A stretch of DNA of 64,000 nucleotides from AWTP1-13 sp963770295. Lineage in GTDB: Bacteria > Pseudomonadota > Alphaproteobacteria > Rhizobiales > Hyphomicrobiaceae. The position numbers were made by a program, and so were the translations under genes. The notes beneath the pieces are model-generated. The model ran no database searches. It was not told the DNA's origin and saw only the letters and a program-made list of their open reading frames with translations. Positions within the stretch are counted from its first letter, which is position 1. Every line of letters starts with the position of its first letter. Positions 26,005 to 35,857 of the stretch are shown piece after piece. The DNA lies in contig CAVYPA010000019.1 of assembly GCA_963770295.1 (NCBI GenBank), positions 186,001 to 250,000 on the forward strand, written 5' to 3'.

Positions 26005-29000
26005 TTAGATGTCAACCACCTCCAGAACCCCTGGCAGCGTGGCAATGGCGCCTTTCTGAGCCGGCGAGACATCGAACCGGCGCTGCGGGAACGTAAAGCT
26101 CACCTCGCGTCCCTGCACGAAGAAGGACAGGGAAATTTCGCCCTTGCCCCCGCCCTTCAGCCTTTCCCCCAGCACGGCGAGATCGCGGTTGCCGTTCTTG
26201 CTGAGCGCATCGGCGTCCAACAGGACCTTCCAGCCCTTCTGGATACTGCTCGCGGCCGCATCGAGCGACTGCACCGCCTGCGCGCGTAACTTCAAGGCTT
26301 CTCCGTCGCGCTCACCCTCGACGGTGAGCAGAACCGCCATGCCCGGCTCCAACAAGGCGCGCGCCGCGGCCAGCGTTTCGGAGAAGATCACGGCTTCGAA
26401 TTGCCCGGTCGGCTCGGAAAATATCGCAAAAGCGAACTTGTTGCCTTTCTGCGAGCGCCGTTCGCGTATCGACACGACGATGCCGGCGAGGCGCCCGGCG
26501 GCCGAGCCGCGCTCGCAGCGCGCTTCGAATTCCGCATAGGTCGACACCCCCAGTTTGGAGAGCGCGCTGGCGTAGGCATCGAGCGGGTGGCCAGACAGGA
26601 AGAAGCCGATGGCCTCGAACTCCTGTTGCAGGCGTTCCATCGGGGTCCACGCCTGCACGGGCCGCATATCGATAGCAGCCTCGCCGGCGGTGCTGCCGCC
26701 GAAGAGGTCGCCGGTGCCCTGTGCCTCGTTCTCGGCCAAGCGATTGGCAAAGGCCAAGAGCTGCTCGACATTGCCGTAGACGCGCGCCCGGTTGGCCTCG
26801 AGCGCGTCGAAGGCGCCGGCGGCGCTCAGCGTTTCCAAGGCGCGCTTGTTGAGCGCCTTGGTGTTGCAGCGTTGGGCAAAGTCGGACAGATCACGAAAGT
26901 CGCCATTGATGCGGCGCTCGGCGACGATGCTTTCGACGGCCTGCGCACCGATGTTCTTGAGGGCGGCCAGCGAGTAGCGGATCGAGCCTTCGCCGGCGAG
27001 GAAATCCACCTCGGACGCATTGATGCAGGGCGGCAGGATGCGGATCTTGGCCCGGGTTGCCTCGGCCGTGTACATCGCCAGCTTGTCGGTATTGTTCATG
27101 TCGAGCGTCATGGACGCGGCCAGGAATTCCTCGCGGAAGTTGGCCTTCATATAGGCGGTCTGGTAGCTGACGAGCGCGTAGGCCGCGGCGTGGCTCTTGT
27201 TGAAGCCGTACCCGGCAAACTTGTCGACCAACTCGAATATGTACTCCGCGTCGGCGCGCTTGACGCCGCCCTTGAGCGCGCCCTCGACGAAGCGGCTCTT
27301 CTGCTGCGCCATTTCGCGCTTGTCTTTCTTGCCCATGGCGCGCCGCAACAGATCGGCTTCGCCAAGCGAGAAGCCGGCTAGCACCTGGGCGATCTGCATC
27401 ACCTGTTCCTGGTAGATGATGACGCCATAGGTCTCTTTGAGAATGCCCTCCAGCCGCGCATGCAGGAGCTCGACCGGCTCCTCGCCATGCTTGCGATTGA
27501 TGTAGGTGGGGATGTTGTCCATCGGGCCCGGCCGATAGAGCGCCACCATGGCGATGATGTCCTCGAAACGGTCGGGCTTCAGCCGCTTGAGGCTGTCGCG
27601 CATGCCCGTACCTTCGAGTTGGAACACGCCGACCGTATCGGCCCTGGCCAAGAGCTCGTAGCTCGCCGCGTCATCGAGGGGTAGCCCTGCCAGGTCGATA
27701 TCGATGCCGCGCCCGCGCTTGACCAAGTCGACGGCCTTGCGCAGCACCGTCAAGGTCTTGAGCCCCAGAAAGTCGAACTTCACGAGGCCCGCGGCCTCGA
27801 CCAGCTTCCAGTTGAACTGGGTGATCGGAAAGCTGGACTTGGGGTCGCGATAGAGCGGCACCAACTCTTCGAGCGGACGGTCGCCGATCACCATGCCCGC
27901 GGCATGTGTCGAGGCGTGGCGATAAAGGCCTTCCAGCTTTTGCGCGATTTCGAGCAGCCGGGCGGTGACCGGCTCGCGGTCGCGCTCTTCCTGCAATTTG
28001 GGTTCGATCGCGATGGCCTGTGCCAAGCTTACGGGATTGGCAGGATTGTTGGGGACGAGCTTGCACAGCCGGTCGACCTGCCCGTAGGGCATCTGCAGCA
28101 CGCGCCCCACGTCGCGCAACACCGCCCGCGCCTGCAACTTGCCGTGGGTGATGATCTGGGCCACGCGGTCGGCGCCGTACTTGCCTTGCACATAGCGGAT
28201 CACCTCGTCGCGGCGATCTTGGCAAAAGTCGATGTCGAAGTCCGGCATCGACACGCGTTCGGGGTTGAGGAAGCGCTCGAACAACAAGCCGAAGCGCAAG
28301 GGATCAAGATCGGTGATGGTGAGCGCCCAGGCGACGACCGAGCCCGCACCCGAGCCGCGGCCGGGACCGACGGGAATGCCGTTGGCCTTGGCCCATTTGA
28401 TGAAGTCGGCAACGATCAAGAAGTAGCCGGGATACTTCATCCTCGAAATCACATCGACCTCGAAGGCCAGCCGCTGCTGGTAGTCCGCGGCCGTGAAGCC
28501 CGGCGCCACCGGCGTGGTGGCGAGGCGCTCACTTAGACCGGCCTCGGCCTGCGCCCTGAGCTCGTTTGCCTCCAGCGCCAGCTGCTCGCTTTCGGAAGCC
28601 CCCTTCGCCGCCACGACGAACTTCGGCAAAATCGGCTTGCGGCCGAGCGGCCGATAGGCGCAGCGCTTGGCGATCTCGATCGTGTTGGCTAGCGCTTCGG
28701 GTAGGTCGGCGAACAGGCGCGCCATCTCTTGCGCACTCTTAAAGCAGTGTTCGCGTGAGAGCCGGCGGCGATTGTCCTCGGTGACATAACTGCCATCGGC
28801 GATGCACATGAGCGCATCGTGCGCTTCATAGTCGTCGGGGCTTGCGAAATAGACCTCGTTGCTGGCGACGATCGGCAGCCGCTGCGCATAGGCCAGCGCC
28901 AGGAGATCGGGCTCGGCCTTGATCTCGTGGGGCAAGCCATGGCGCTGCAGCTCGACGTAAAGCCGGTCGCCATAGATGGCGCTGAGTGCTTGCAAGCGCT

Positions 29001-29544
29001 CGGCCGCCAGCTCTTTTTGCTCCTCGGCGAGCGCCCTGTTGATCGGGCCGTCCGGTCCGCCCGTCAGGGCAATGAGGCCGTCCGCCCGCGCACCTTCGAG
29101 CTGGCTCAGCTTGACGTGGGGTGGCTCGCCTTCGACGGGATCGAGAAAAGCCCGCGAGGAGAGCTGCATCAGGTTTTGATAGCCGCGCTCATTGGCGGCG
29201 AACAGCGCGATGGAGCCGGCACAGGCAAGGCGCGGCTGCGCCCCGAACGGCCGGCTGGAACTGGTCCGGTCCGGCTCGGCGAAGTCCACCTGCAGCGTCA
29301 AGCCCATGATCGGTTGCACGCCGACGGCCGCCATCTTGTCGGAAAACTCAAGCGCCCCAAAGAGATTGCCGGTATCCGTCAGGCCGAGGGCCGGAAAAGA
29401 CTGGCTCACCGCCAGCTTGGCGAGCTTGGCAATGGTGATGGCACCTTCCAATAGCGAGTAGGCCGAGTGCACCTTAAGATGCACGAAGGCCGGCGCCCGG
29501 GCCCCGGTCATCTTTGCCTCGTCGCTGCGAATCGCCGCGGTCAT
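26005..29544 (-). CDS. dnaE: DNA polymerase III alpha subunit
   Basis: The replicative polymerase chain, 1179 residues from the ATG at 29544. Residues about 15-230 form the PHP domain (HLKVHSAYSLLEGA), followed by the polymerase core with GRGSGAGSVVAWALTITDLDP and the catalytic aspartates in MPDFDIDFCQDRR, then finger and thumb segments, the helix-hairpin-helix region (GYGFNKSHAAAYALVSYQTAY) and a C-terminal OB fold (LAGIVVSIRERRSQKGNKFAF). The open frame extends 110 residues further up to 29874, but that part is unlike any DnaE. No frameshift is seen over 3.5 kb. Confidence 0.97.
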   Translation of the reverse strand: MTAAIRSDEAKMTGARAPAFVHLKVHSAYSLLEGAITIAKLAKLAVSQSFPALGLTDTGNLFGALEFSDKMAAVGVQPIMGLTLQVDFAEPDRTSSSRPFGAQPRLACAGSIALFAANERGYQNLMQLSSRAFLDPVEGEPPHVKLSQLEGARADGLIALTGGPDGPINRALAEEQKELAAERLQALSAIYGDRLYVELQRHGLPHEIKAEPDLLALAYAQRLPIVASNEVYFASPDDYEAHDALMCIADGSYVTEDNRRRLSREHCFKSAQEMARLFADLPEALANTIEIAKRCAYRPLGRKPILPKFVVAAKGASESEQLALEANELRAQAEAGLSERLATTPVAPGFTAADYQQRLAFEVDVISRMKYPGYFLIVADFIKWAKANGIPVGPGRGSGAGSVVAWALTITDLDPLRFGLLFERFLNPERVSMPDFDIDFCQDRRDEVIRYVQGKYGADRVAQIITHGKLQARAVLRDVGRVLQMPYGQVDRLCKLVPNNPANPVSLAQAIAIEPKLQEERDREPVTARLLEIAQKLEGLYRHASTHAAGMVIGDRPLEELVPLYRDPKSSFPITQFNWKLVEAAGLVKFDFLGLKTLTVLRKAVDLVKRGRGIDIDLAGLPLDDAASYELLARADTVGVFQLEGTGMRDSLKRLKPDRFEDIIAMVALYRPGPMDNIPTYINRKHGEEPVELLHARLEGILKETYGVIIYQEQVMQIAQVLAGFSLGEADLLRRAMGKKDKREMAQQKSRFVEGALKGGVKRADAEYIFELVDKFAGYGFNKSHAAAYALVSYQTAYMKANFREEFLAASMTLDMNNTDKLAMYTAEATRAKIRILPPCINASEVDFLAGEGSIRYSLAALKNIGAQAVESIVAERRINGDFRDLSDFAQRCNTKALNKRALETLSAAGAFDALEANRARVYGNVEQLLAFANRLAENEAQGTGDLFGGSTAGEAAIDMRPVQAWTPMERLQQEFEAIGFFLSGHPLDAYASALSKLGVSTYAEFEARCERGSAAGRLAGIVVSIRERRSQKGNKFAFAIFSEPTGQFEAVIFSETLAAARALLEPGMAVLLTVEGERDGEALKLRAQAVQSLDAAASSIQKGWKVLLDADALSKNGNRDLAVLGERLKGGGKGEISLSFFVQGREVSFTFPQRRFDVSPAQKGAIATLPGVLEVVDI

Positions 29545-29770
29545 GGCCCGGAATGCACAATCTTTCCAGCCAACTTGCAATCGAAGAACGGTGCGTTGGT
29601 CCCACCCTAACTCTGCTCGTGGCCCTGCTTGTGGATTGCAAGGATTGGGTCCATGGGATTGAGGTTGCGGCGATTTTCGCGCGCTCCCGGCGGCATTTTG
29701 ACGGCAAGCACGCCACCGGCGAACCCGCGGCCCAGCGCCGGCTGGCGCCAGAGGAGATGCAAGGAGCCCC

Positions 29771-30865
29771 ATGGCAGTTATTCGCGAGGCGTTGACGGGC
29801 AACGCGCCGCTCTCATTGGCGCTCGGCGGCCTGCTCATCGGCGGCCTCTTCGGCGCCGTCGTCTTCAGGACCAACTACTGCGCCATGGGCTCGCTCTCGG
29901 ACATCTACAATTTCGGCGACTATCGCCGTTTTCGCGCCTGGCTGTTGGCGGCCGCCACGGCGCTCTTGGGCGCACAACTTCTTGCGCGCGGCGACATCGT
30001 TGCCCTCGACAAATCGATGTACTTGGCCCCCACGCTCAATTGGGTTGGCAATGCGATGGGCGGCGTCGTCTTCGGCATCGGTATGGTCTTTGCCGGCGGC
30101 TGCCCCAGCCGCAATCTGGCGCGGGCCGGTGCGGGCGATCTGCGCTCGCTGATCACGCTATTGGTGCTCGGCCTCACCGCCTACATGGCCATCGGGGGCT
30201 TGCTCGGGCCGGTGCGGGCGCGCATGGAGGCGGCCACGGCCATTTCTCTCGGCCTCGAAAGCCAAGGCCTCGATCACCTCCTGAGCGCAATTCTGCGGGC
30301 ACCCGTCGGCGTGGCGAACCTCTTGGCGACGCTGGTCTTGGCGGGAGGCGTGCTCGTCTATTGCGCCGCGGACAAGAAATTTCGTGCCTCACCGGTCCAC
30401 ATCTTGTCGGGGTTGGCCGTGGGGGGCTGCGTTGTTGCGGGTTGGGCATTGACCGGCCTTGCCGTCGACGAGTTCGCGGCTCGACCGATGCAACCGGCGT
30501 CGCTGACCTATATCCGTCCGACCGGCGATGCGCTGGAATGGCTGCAGCGCTTCACGGCCGAGCCGGTCCCGAGCTTCGGTGTCAGCAGTGTCTTTGGCGC
30601 TCTCTTCGGCGCCGGCGCCGCGGCCGTGACCATGGGCCGATTTCGGCTGATCGGCTTCTCCGATACGGGCGATATGATCCGCAATCTGTTTGGCGCCGCC
30701 CTGATGGGCGTCGGCGGCGTGCTGGCGCTGGGCTGTACCGTCGGACAGGCCATCACCGGAGTTTCGACGTTGGCTTTTGGCTCCCTCCTGACGTTTGCCG
30801 CCATCGTGGTTGGGGGTTTTTGGGGATTGCGCCTGTTGGAACGAACCTTGCTGGATGCGAATTAG
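29771..30865 (+). CDS. YeeE/YedE-family (TsuA-like) sulfur-compound transporter
   Basis: A 364-residue membrane protein with about nine to ten helices and the three conserved cysteines that line the path in thiosulfate transporters of this family: Cys37 in FRTNYCAMG, Cys111 in GGCPSRNLAR and the Cys of LGCTVGQAITG near residue 320. Uptake of thiosulfate or a similar sulfur compound is the likely role. The two halves repeat the same fold. A hairpin (30879-30900) follows the stop. Confidence 0.88.
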   Translation: MAVIREALTGNAPLSLALGGLLIGGLFGAVVFRTNYCAMGSLSDIYNFGDYRRFRAWLLAAATALLGAQLLARGDIVALDKSMYLAPTLNWVGNAMGGVVFGIGMVFAGGCPSRNLARAGAGDLRSLITLLVLGLTAYMAIGGLLGPVRARMEAATAISLGLESQGLDHLLSAILRAPVGVANLLATLVLAGGVLVYCAADKKFRASPVHILSGLAVGGCVVAGWALTGLAVDEFAARPMQPASLTYIRPTGDALEWLQRFTAEPVPSFGVSSVFGALFGAGAAAVTMGRFRLIGFSDTGDMIRNLFGAALMGVGGVLALGCTVGQAITGVSTLAFGSLLTFAAIVVGGFWGLRLLERTLLDAN

Positions 30866-31282
30866 GTGCTCATCCCGACAGCGGGGCTAAGGCTCCGCTG
30901 CCCAATTTGCAGGCACGGCCAGGCATTATTGCGCTCAGACGGGACCACATTATGAACTTGCTGACGGCATCACGATCGACCCTGTGCGGCCTCAAAGGCA
31001 CACCCGTTCAGGGACGGCCCGAGAAAATCGCGTCACAATCTCTGTCATTAAAGCGTCTTAAAACACGGACGTCGGCGCCGGGCACGGCACTTGCAATAAA
31101 GCCAATCGCAATTGGGTCGTTGTCAATCGGTGCATTTGGGACGGGTCTGTTAGCCACGGATTTTAATGCAATGAGCTCGTCGCAGTGGCGCGTAGGAGCG
31201 GACCGGCGGGGCGCGCGTCGGCAAGACGACTAGGGCGGGATTTACTCGAGGAGGAGTAGGAGCGAAACCAGCGAGGCACGCT
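30866..31282. other. Intergenic region, no firm gene
   Basis: About 420 bases. Apart from the hairpin at 30879-30900, there is a possible 93-codon plus-strand frame (30952-31233) with a weak GGGA before its ATG and one hydrophobic stretch (IAIGSLSIGAFGTGLLA). I cannot tell whether it is translated. A GA-rich track (GGAGGAGTAGGAG) at 31249-31261 precedes the next gene. Confidence 0.3.
30879..30900 (+). terminator. Hairpin after the YeeE/YedE gene
   Basis: CAGCGGGGC and GCTCCGCTG (one mismatch) pair around a short loop just after the stop codon. No T run follows, so function is uncertain. Confidence 0.4.
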
Positions 31283-31606
31283 ATGGCAAGAGCATGGATA
31301 TGTGCAGGTCTGCTGTTGGTAGCAACGTCGGCGGCGGCCCATGATTGGTATCCCATCGAATGCTGCTCCGGCATGGATTGCGCGCCCGTTGAGAAGGTCG
31401 AGATCATATCCCTGCAGAGCGCCGGCATCATGGGAAGCGCACCGCTCCCAGGCAGCATGCGGATTACCACCAAGCACGGTAGCGTGATCGTGCCTGCGAA
31501 TTTCCCGCGCCGTGAATCCAAAGACAATCAGATGCACGCCTGCATACGGCCTTCGACCGGCGGCACCCCGCGCCTCATTTGCCTGTTTTTGCCACCGTCG
31601 ACCTAA
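31283..31606 (+). CDS. Small secreted Cys-containing protein of unknown function
   Basis: A 107-residue protein with a signal peptide (MARAWICAGLLLVATSAAA) followed at once by HDWYPIECCSGMDCAPVEKV and a C-terminal block DNQMHACIRPSTGGTPRLIC. The pattern HDWYP-x-E-C-C-x3-D-C and the late MHACIR ... CLF block are seen in a small periplasmic family common in rhizobia. Five mature cysteines suggest disulfide bonds or metal binding. GAGG lies seven bases before the ATG. Confidence 0.75.
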   Translation: MARAWICAGLLLVATSAAAHDWYPIECCSGMDCAPVEKVEIISLQSAGIMGSAPLPGSMRITTKHGSVIVPANFPRRESKDNQMHACIRPSTGGTPRLICLFLPPST

Positions 31607-31758
31607 GGCCCGCCCGAGACTAAGGCTGCCGCGGCGGCTCGCTTAAGTTTTGCGCGCGGCAGCCCGGCCCAACGCGTGCCTCGCAGCCGCGCCGGAGCAC
31701 GATCAAAGCTCGGGTTCTCCCGAGCCCCGCGTCGGCCTTCCATTGGCTCCGATTGGGG

Positions 31759-32127
31759 CTAACGCCGGGGGCCCTGCCGGGCCTTGCGTGCGGCATAGCG
31801 GCGGTCGCGTTCGGCCTTGCGCTCGGCGGCCTCGGCCGCATCGCGAATGACCTTTTGAACGGCCTCGCGACGCTCGCGCGCCTCCCGCTCGGCCTTCTCA
31901 ATGGCTTGCCGCTGCGCCCGCTCCTCGGCTTCCTTGCGCTTGCGCTCATCGCGTTCCTTCTGGCGGGCTTCGCGCGCTTGCGCAATCGCCTTGCGCTCGG
32001 CGGCCCGCGCCAAGACGGCGGGGTCATCCGCCGCCGGTCGCGACCGGAACTTCTCGAGGATATCCTGTTTTGCTTTGGCAGCCCGCTCGAGCCGCTCAAG
32101 ACGTTTCTGATCCTTGTATTCTCTCAT
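31759..32127 (-). CDS. DUF6481 coiled-coil protein
   Basis: A 122-residue, highly charged, Arg/Glu/Ala-rich protein that should form one long helix or coiled coil (for example ERKAIAQAREARQKERDERK). Its pattern, with LEKFRSRPAADDPA near residue 25 and AERDRRYAARKARQ at the end, fits the DUF6481 family. The start at 32127 (MREYKDQKRLERLERAAKAK) is typical; the upstream extension in the same frame is not conserved. Role unknown; RNA or ribosome association would suit the composition but is speculative. Confidence 0.8.
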   Translation of the reverse strand: MREYKDQKRLERLERAAKAKQDILEKFRSRPAADDPAVLARAAERKAIAQAREARQKERDERKRKEAEERAQRQAIEKAEREARERREAVQKVIRDAAEAAERKAERDRRYAARKARQGPRR

Positions 32128-32438
32128 TGCAGTCCTTCTACATCGCCGTCGTTCTCGACGCCGTTCATTTAAAACCGTCGCGTCGAGGCGGCTATCGCTT
32201 GGGCCAAATATGCTCACAAGCGGCCGCGCTTCCCAGTGCCAGTGAGGGTTGCTGTCTCTAGCAGCTCTGCAGCTCGCGGCCAAGCGCACCGGTGCATGGC
32301 CGGGCTGCCCATTTGCCGCGCCGGCGAGGCGGCAAAAAAACGCGCGCCAGGGGCACCTTTCCTGGCCGCAATCCGTCCTTAGATAGGTGCAAAGGCCCCC
32401 AGGGCATCGGAGCCTGCAAATGCCATCGGAGACCGCAA
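32128..32438. other. Intergenic region between DUF6481 and glutathione transferase genes
   Basis: About 310 bases that must hold two divergent promoters. I see no confident promoter, RNA or repeat beyond a short direct repeat (TGCCATCGGAGCC/GACC-type) just before the transferase start at 32412-32438. Confidence 0.3.
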
Positions 32439-33074
32439 ATGCCAAAGCTCATCCTCTATCACGCCGCGCCCTCCCGCTCCTCGATCGTGCATTGGATGCT
32501 CGAAGAGCTGGGCCAGCCTTATGCGTTGCAGGTGGTCAGCTTCAAGCGGGGGGAGAACCGCCAGCCGGCCTACCTCGCCGTCAATCCCATGGGCAAGGTG
32601 CCCGCCCTCAAGCACGGGGACACGGTGATCACGGAGGCCGCCGCCATCTGCGCCTACCTTGCCGATGAGTTTCCACAAGCGGGGCTCAACATTCCCGTCG
32701 GCGATCCAAGGCGTGGGACTTACCTGAAATGGCTGTTTTTCGGACCGAGCTGTGTCGAGCCCGCCATTGCGGAGCGCGCTTTCCCGCGCAAGGAGGCGCC
32801 GGCGCGTTCCGCCCTCGGGTTCGGCGACTTCGACACAGTTGTGGACGTCTTGGCCAAGGCAGCCGCCGCGGCCTCGCCTTACCTCTTGGGCAATAAGTTT
32901 ACCGCCGCCGACGTCATCATCGGCTCCGGCTTGCGCTGGGGAACCATGTTCAAGCTTCTCCCGGATCGCACCGAATTCAAACCCTATCTGGCCGCCCTGG
33001 CCGAGCGCCCCGCCTTACGGCGGGCAACCGAGAAAGATGCCGAGTTGCAAAAGGCGCAGGAGGCGGGGAGCTAG
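32439..33074 (+). CDS. Glutathione S-transferase
   Basis: A 211-residue protein with an N-terminal thioredoxin-like domain (residues 1-80: LILYHAAPSRSSIVHWMLEE, then NPMGKVPAL with the cis-Pro and ITEAAAICAYLAD for glutathione gamma-glutamyl binding) and a helical C-terminal domain with FTAADVIIGSGLRWG. The catalytic residue is probably Ser in APSRSS. It conjugates or reduces hydrophobic electrophiles; substrate unknown. Its stop TAG overlaps the convergent stop of the thioesterase gene in the four bases CTAG. Confidence 0.9.
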   Translation: MPKLILYHAAPSRSSIVHWMLEELGQPYALQVVSFKRGENRQPAYLAVNPMGKVPALKHGDTVITEAAAICAYLADEFPQAGLNIPVGDPRRGTYLKWLFFGPSCVEPAIAERAFPRKEAPARSALGFGDFDTVVDVLAKAAAAASPYLLGNKFTAADVIIGSGLRWGTMFKLLPDRTEFKPYLAALAERPALRRATEKDAELQKAQEAGS

Positions 33075-33487
33075 CCCTGGCGCGCGGCGAGCGCTTTGCG
33101 CTGCACGCGCTCATCGAAGCGCGCCACATTGACGACCACGCGCTCATGTTGACCATCGCCGATTGGCTCGTGCTCGTCGCGCGCCTCGACGCGGAACCGG
33201 ATGCTGCGCGCCTCTACGCTGAGTACCTCGGCGGTGGCGGTGACGCGCAGGCCGACCGGCGTTGCCGCGAAGTGGCGCACGTCAAGGTGAATGCCCAGGC
33301 TCTGGTAACCGCTCGGGAGCAGGTGCTCGACGGCGGCCAAGGCCGCCGCCTCGATGACGTTGATCATCACCGGCGTGGCGAGCACCGCAATCCGACCGGA
33401 ACCGACGCGGGGAGCGGTATGCTCAGGTCCGACAATGAGATGCGCCGTGCCCGTCTGACCAGGTCGGATGGCGCTGAGATCGATCAT
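33071..33487 (-). CDS. FlK-like hotdog thioesterase
   Basis: A 138-residue hotdog-fold protein resembling fluoroacetyl-CoA thioesterase: LIVGPEHTAPRVGSG near residue 18, ATPVMINVIEAAALAAVEHLL near residue 40, and GIHLDVRHFAATPVGLRV near residue 70. The catalytic Thr/Glu/His of FlK correspond plausibly to Thr in LATPVMI, Glu in NVIEAA and His in VRHFAAT. Many relatives act on other short acyl-CoAs, so fluoroacetate is not implied. ATG at 33487. Confidence 0.85.
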   Translation of the reverse strand: MIDLSAIRPGQTGTAHLIVGPEHTAPRVGSGRIAVLATPVMINVIEAAALAAVEHLLPSGYQSLGIHLDVRHFAATPVGLRVTATAEVLSVEARSIRFRVEARDEHEPIGDGQHERVVVNVARFDERVQRKALAARQG

Positions 33488-33729
33488 GACCGTGCTCGTC
33501 GTCTTAACTTGCCAACCCAGAGAGCGAGTTGAGGGCTCACCCCCAGGCATACCATGCCCAGGTCCCACCGCGGCAGGCGTAACGGTCGCGGTCGCCAGGC
33601 CCTGCCAAGCTGCCGTCGCAGCGGCGTCTCAGGCAGCAGCGGCGAGCGGTGCGACGCCCTAGTGCAGCCATTGGCGGGCGGGGATGGTGCCGGCCAGACG
33701 CGACCAGCGCTTTCTTCTGACCTGCGGCT

Positions 33730-34296
33730 TTAATTTTTTGCGCGCTCGACGTAGGACCCGTCATCGGTGGAGACGACGACCCGCGTGCCCGCCTGGATAT
33801 GTGGTGGCACCATCACGCGCTGGCCATTTGCGAGCACGGCCGGCTTGTAGGATGACGAGGCCGTCTGGCCTTTGACGACGGGGTCGGCCTCGATGATTTC
33901 CAAGGTCACGCGCGGGGGCAGTTCGACGGCCACCGGCACGCCCTCGTGCAGGCTCAAGGTGACGGGCATGCTCTCCTGCAGATAGGCGGACTGTTCACCC
34001 AGCAGGTCCTTGGGAACCGCGATCTGATCGTAGGTGTCCGGATCCATGAAGGTGTAGCCGGTGTCGTCTTCGTAAAGGTAGTTGTAAGTCTTGTCCTCGA
34101 GGTAGGCACGCTCGACCTGGTCGGTGGTGCGATAGCGCTCCGTGATCTTCACACCATCGGAAATGCGTCGCATATCGAGGTGCGTCACCGGGGTGCCCTT
34201 GCCCGGGTGGATATTCTCCGCCTTCATGACGACGCACAGTTTGCCGTCCACCTCCAGCACGTTGCCTTTGCGCACCGAGCTTGCGATAACCTTCAC
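33730..34296 (-). CDS. efp: Translation elongation factor P
   Basis: EF-P helps ribosomes through polyproline runs. The 188-residue length is exact for the family. The residue that receives beta-lysine in bacteria with EpmA/EpmB is Lys33 in IHPGKGTPV. The start is one of two adjacent GTG codons (34294-34299); the inner one gives the standard MKVIASSVRKGN and GGGAG lies about ten bases upstream. epmA and epmB lie next to it on the opposite strand. Confidence 0.96.
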   Translation of the reverse strand: MKVIASSVRKGNVLEVDGKLCVVMKAENIHPGKGTPVTHLDMRRISDGVKITERYRTTDQVERAYLEDKTYNYLYEDDTGYTFMDPDTYDQIAVPKDLLGEQSAYLQESMPVTLSLHEGVPVAVELPPRVTLEIIEADPVVKGQTASSSYKPAVLANGQRVMVPPHIQAGTRVVVSTDDGSYVERAKN

Positions 34297-34360
34297 CACC
34301 GTCGATCTCTCCCGATTTGCAGGCTTGGCCGCGGGCGCCCGGAGCGACGGCAGGCTCGCC

Positions 34361-35477
34361 ATGAGTCCCAGAGCTGGCGCTTTCTAGCGGCCTTTTCGAA
34401 CCGCGCCAAGGAGCAAACGCCTGCCGCCTCCGCAGCCAAGTCCCTGGTGGAACCCACAGAACCACGCCGACCGGCGTGGATTCCTGCTGGCGCGTGGGCG
34501 GATCTTGGCGGCAATCCGCCGCTGGTTCGAGGCGCAGGGCTTCGTGGAGGTCGACACCAGCATCCTGCAGATCTCGCCGGGCAACGAGACGCATCTGCAC
34601 GCCTTTAGCACCACGCTCATCGATCCGGACGGCAGCCGGCACCCGCTTTATCTCCACACCTCGCCCGAGTTCGCCTGCAAGAAGCTGCTGGCGGCCGGCG
34701 AGGAGCGCATCTTCACGGTCGCGCCCGTATTCCGCAATCGCGAACGGGGCGCACTCCACCATCCCGCCTTCACCGATGCTCGAGTGGTATCGTGCGCACA
34801 CACCCTACGAAGAGTTGATGGGCGATTGCGCCGCGCTCTTGCGCCTCGCGGCTGAGGCGGCCGGCACGAGCCGTTTTAATCACGGGGCGCGTAGCGCCGA
34901 TCCCTTTGCTTGCCCCGATCGCCTCAGCGTGGCCGAGGCCTTTCGCCGCCACGCGGGCATCGACCTGTTGGCGACGCTCGCTGGTGGCAGCCCGAATGCG
35001 GCCGCACTCGCCGCGGCGGCCACCGCCGTCGGCGTGCGCGTGGCCGAGGATGATACCTGGGAGGACACGTTCAGCCGCATCCTCTTGACCAAGGTCGAAC
35101 CCTGTCTTGGCAACGGTCGCGCCACCCTCCTCGATCGGTACCCGGCCCAGCTGGCGGCCCTGGCACGGCCCAACGCCGGCGATGAGCGCGTCGCGGATCG
35201 GTTCGAGCTTTACGCCTGCGGCGTGGAATTGGCCAATGCCTTCGGCGAGCTGACGGACGCCGCCGAGCAGCGGCGGCGCCTCGAGGCCGAGATGCATGAA
35301 AAGCAGCGTCGGTACGGCGAACGCTATCCGATCGATCACGACTTCATCGCCGCCCTCGAGCAGATGCCGCCGGCCGCCGGCGCCGCAATGGGCTTGGATC
35401 GCCTCGTGATGCTTGCGACCGGCGCCACGCGCATCGAGCAGGTGCTGTGGGCGCCAATCCCCGAGCCCGACCGCTGA
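34361..35477 (+). pseudogene. epmA: EF-P beta-lysylation protein EpmA, early stop and one-base insertion
   Basis: EpmA, a truncated lysyl-tRNA synthetase, attaches (R)-beta-lysine to EF-P. Recognisable from WWNPQNHADRRGFLLARGR through SILQISPGNETHLHAF, TSPEFACKKLLAAG and PVFRNRERG in one frame, then MLEWYRAHTPYEELM to GLDRLVMLATGATRIEQV in another. The frame changes at about 34778, where one G is extra (ACCGATGCTC). In addition the only ATG in the first frame, at 34361, is followed by TAG at 34385-34387; after it no ATG, GTG or TTG precedes 34505. So both initiation and reading frame are questionable. epmB downstream is intact, which argues that the pathway works and the defects may be base errors. 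Confidence 0.8.
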
Positions 35478-35479
35478 CG

Positions 35480-35857
35480 TCAATGCGTCGCGACGGGATC
35501 CTCCTTGAGAAAGCGACCCGCCACCCAGCCCTGCTTGCCTTGAAACTCGATCCGGCACCACTTCGTGTTGGCGGCGCGGCGCTGCGGCTCGCGCATGCGC
35601 GCCCACTGATCGAAGGGAAGCTCACCACGACGGCAACCGAAATTCTTCAGTCCGCGCGCGTTGAACGGAATGCCCGCCAGGCTCTTGCTGTCGGCGGAGG
35701 GCACATCGCGCAAGTTGAGGACATCGCCGGGAGCAACGCCGGTAACCGCCCAGAAGCTGGGACTTGCACGCACATCCTCCTCCTCCTGGGCAGCGGCGAT
35801 CAGGTCGCTGCCGCAGCACAGCGCAGCAGCAACGGCGATGAGGCATAGTTGACGCAT
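35480..35857 (-). CDS. Secreted SH3-domain protein
   Basis: A 125-residue protein with a signal peptide (residues 1-23, ending near IAAAQEEE) and a bacterial SH3b domain (VTGVAPGDVLNLRDVPSADS through WCRIEFQGKQGWVAGRFL), which usually binds cell-wall peptides. A Cys lies in KNFGCRRGELPF and another in WCRIEF. Its stop is two bases beyond the stop of convergent epmA, and its start diverges from epmB. Confidence 0.85.
   Translation of the reverse strand: MRQLCLIAVAAALCCGSDLIAAAQEEEDVRASPSFWAVTGVAPGDVLNLRDVPSADSKSLAGIPFNARGLKNFGCRRGELPFDQWARMREPQRRAANTKWCRIEFQGKQGWVAGRFLKEDPVATH

Noticed and set aside
29545..29874. 110-residue N-terminal extension of DnaE
   Set aside because: Proline/arginine-rich and without counterpart in the family; it also overlaps the start of the divergent transporter gene.
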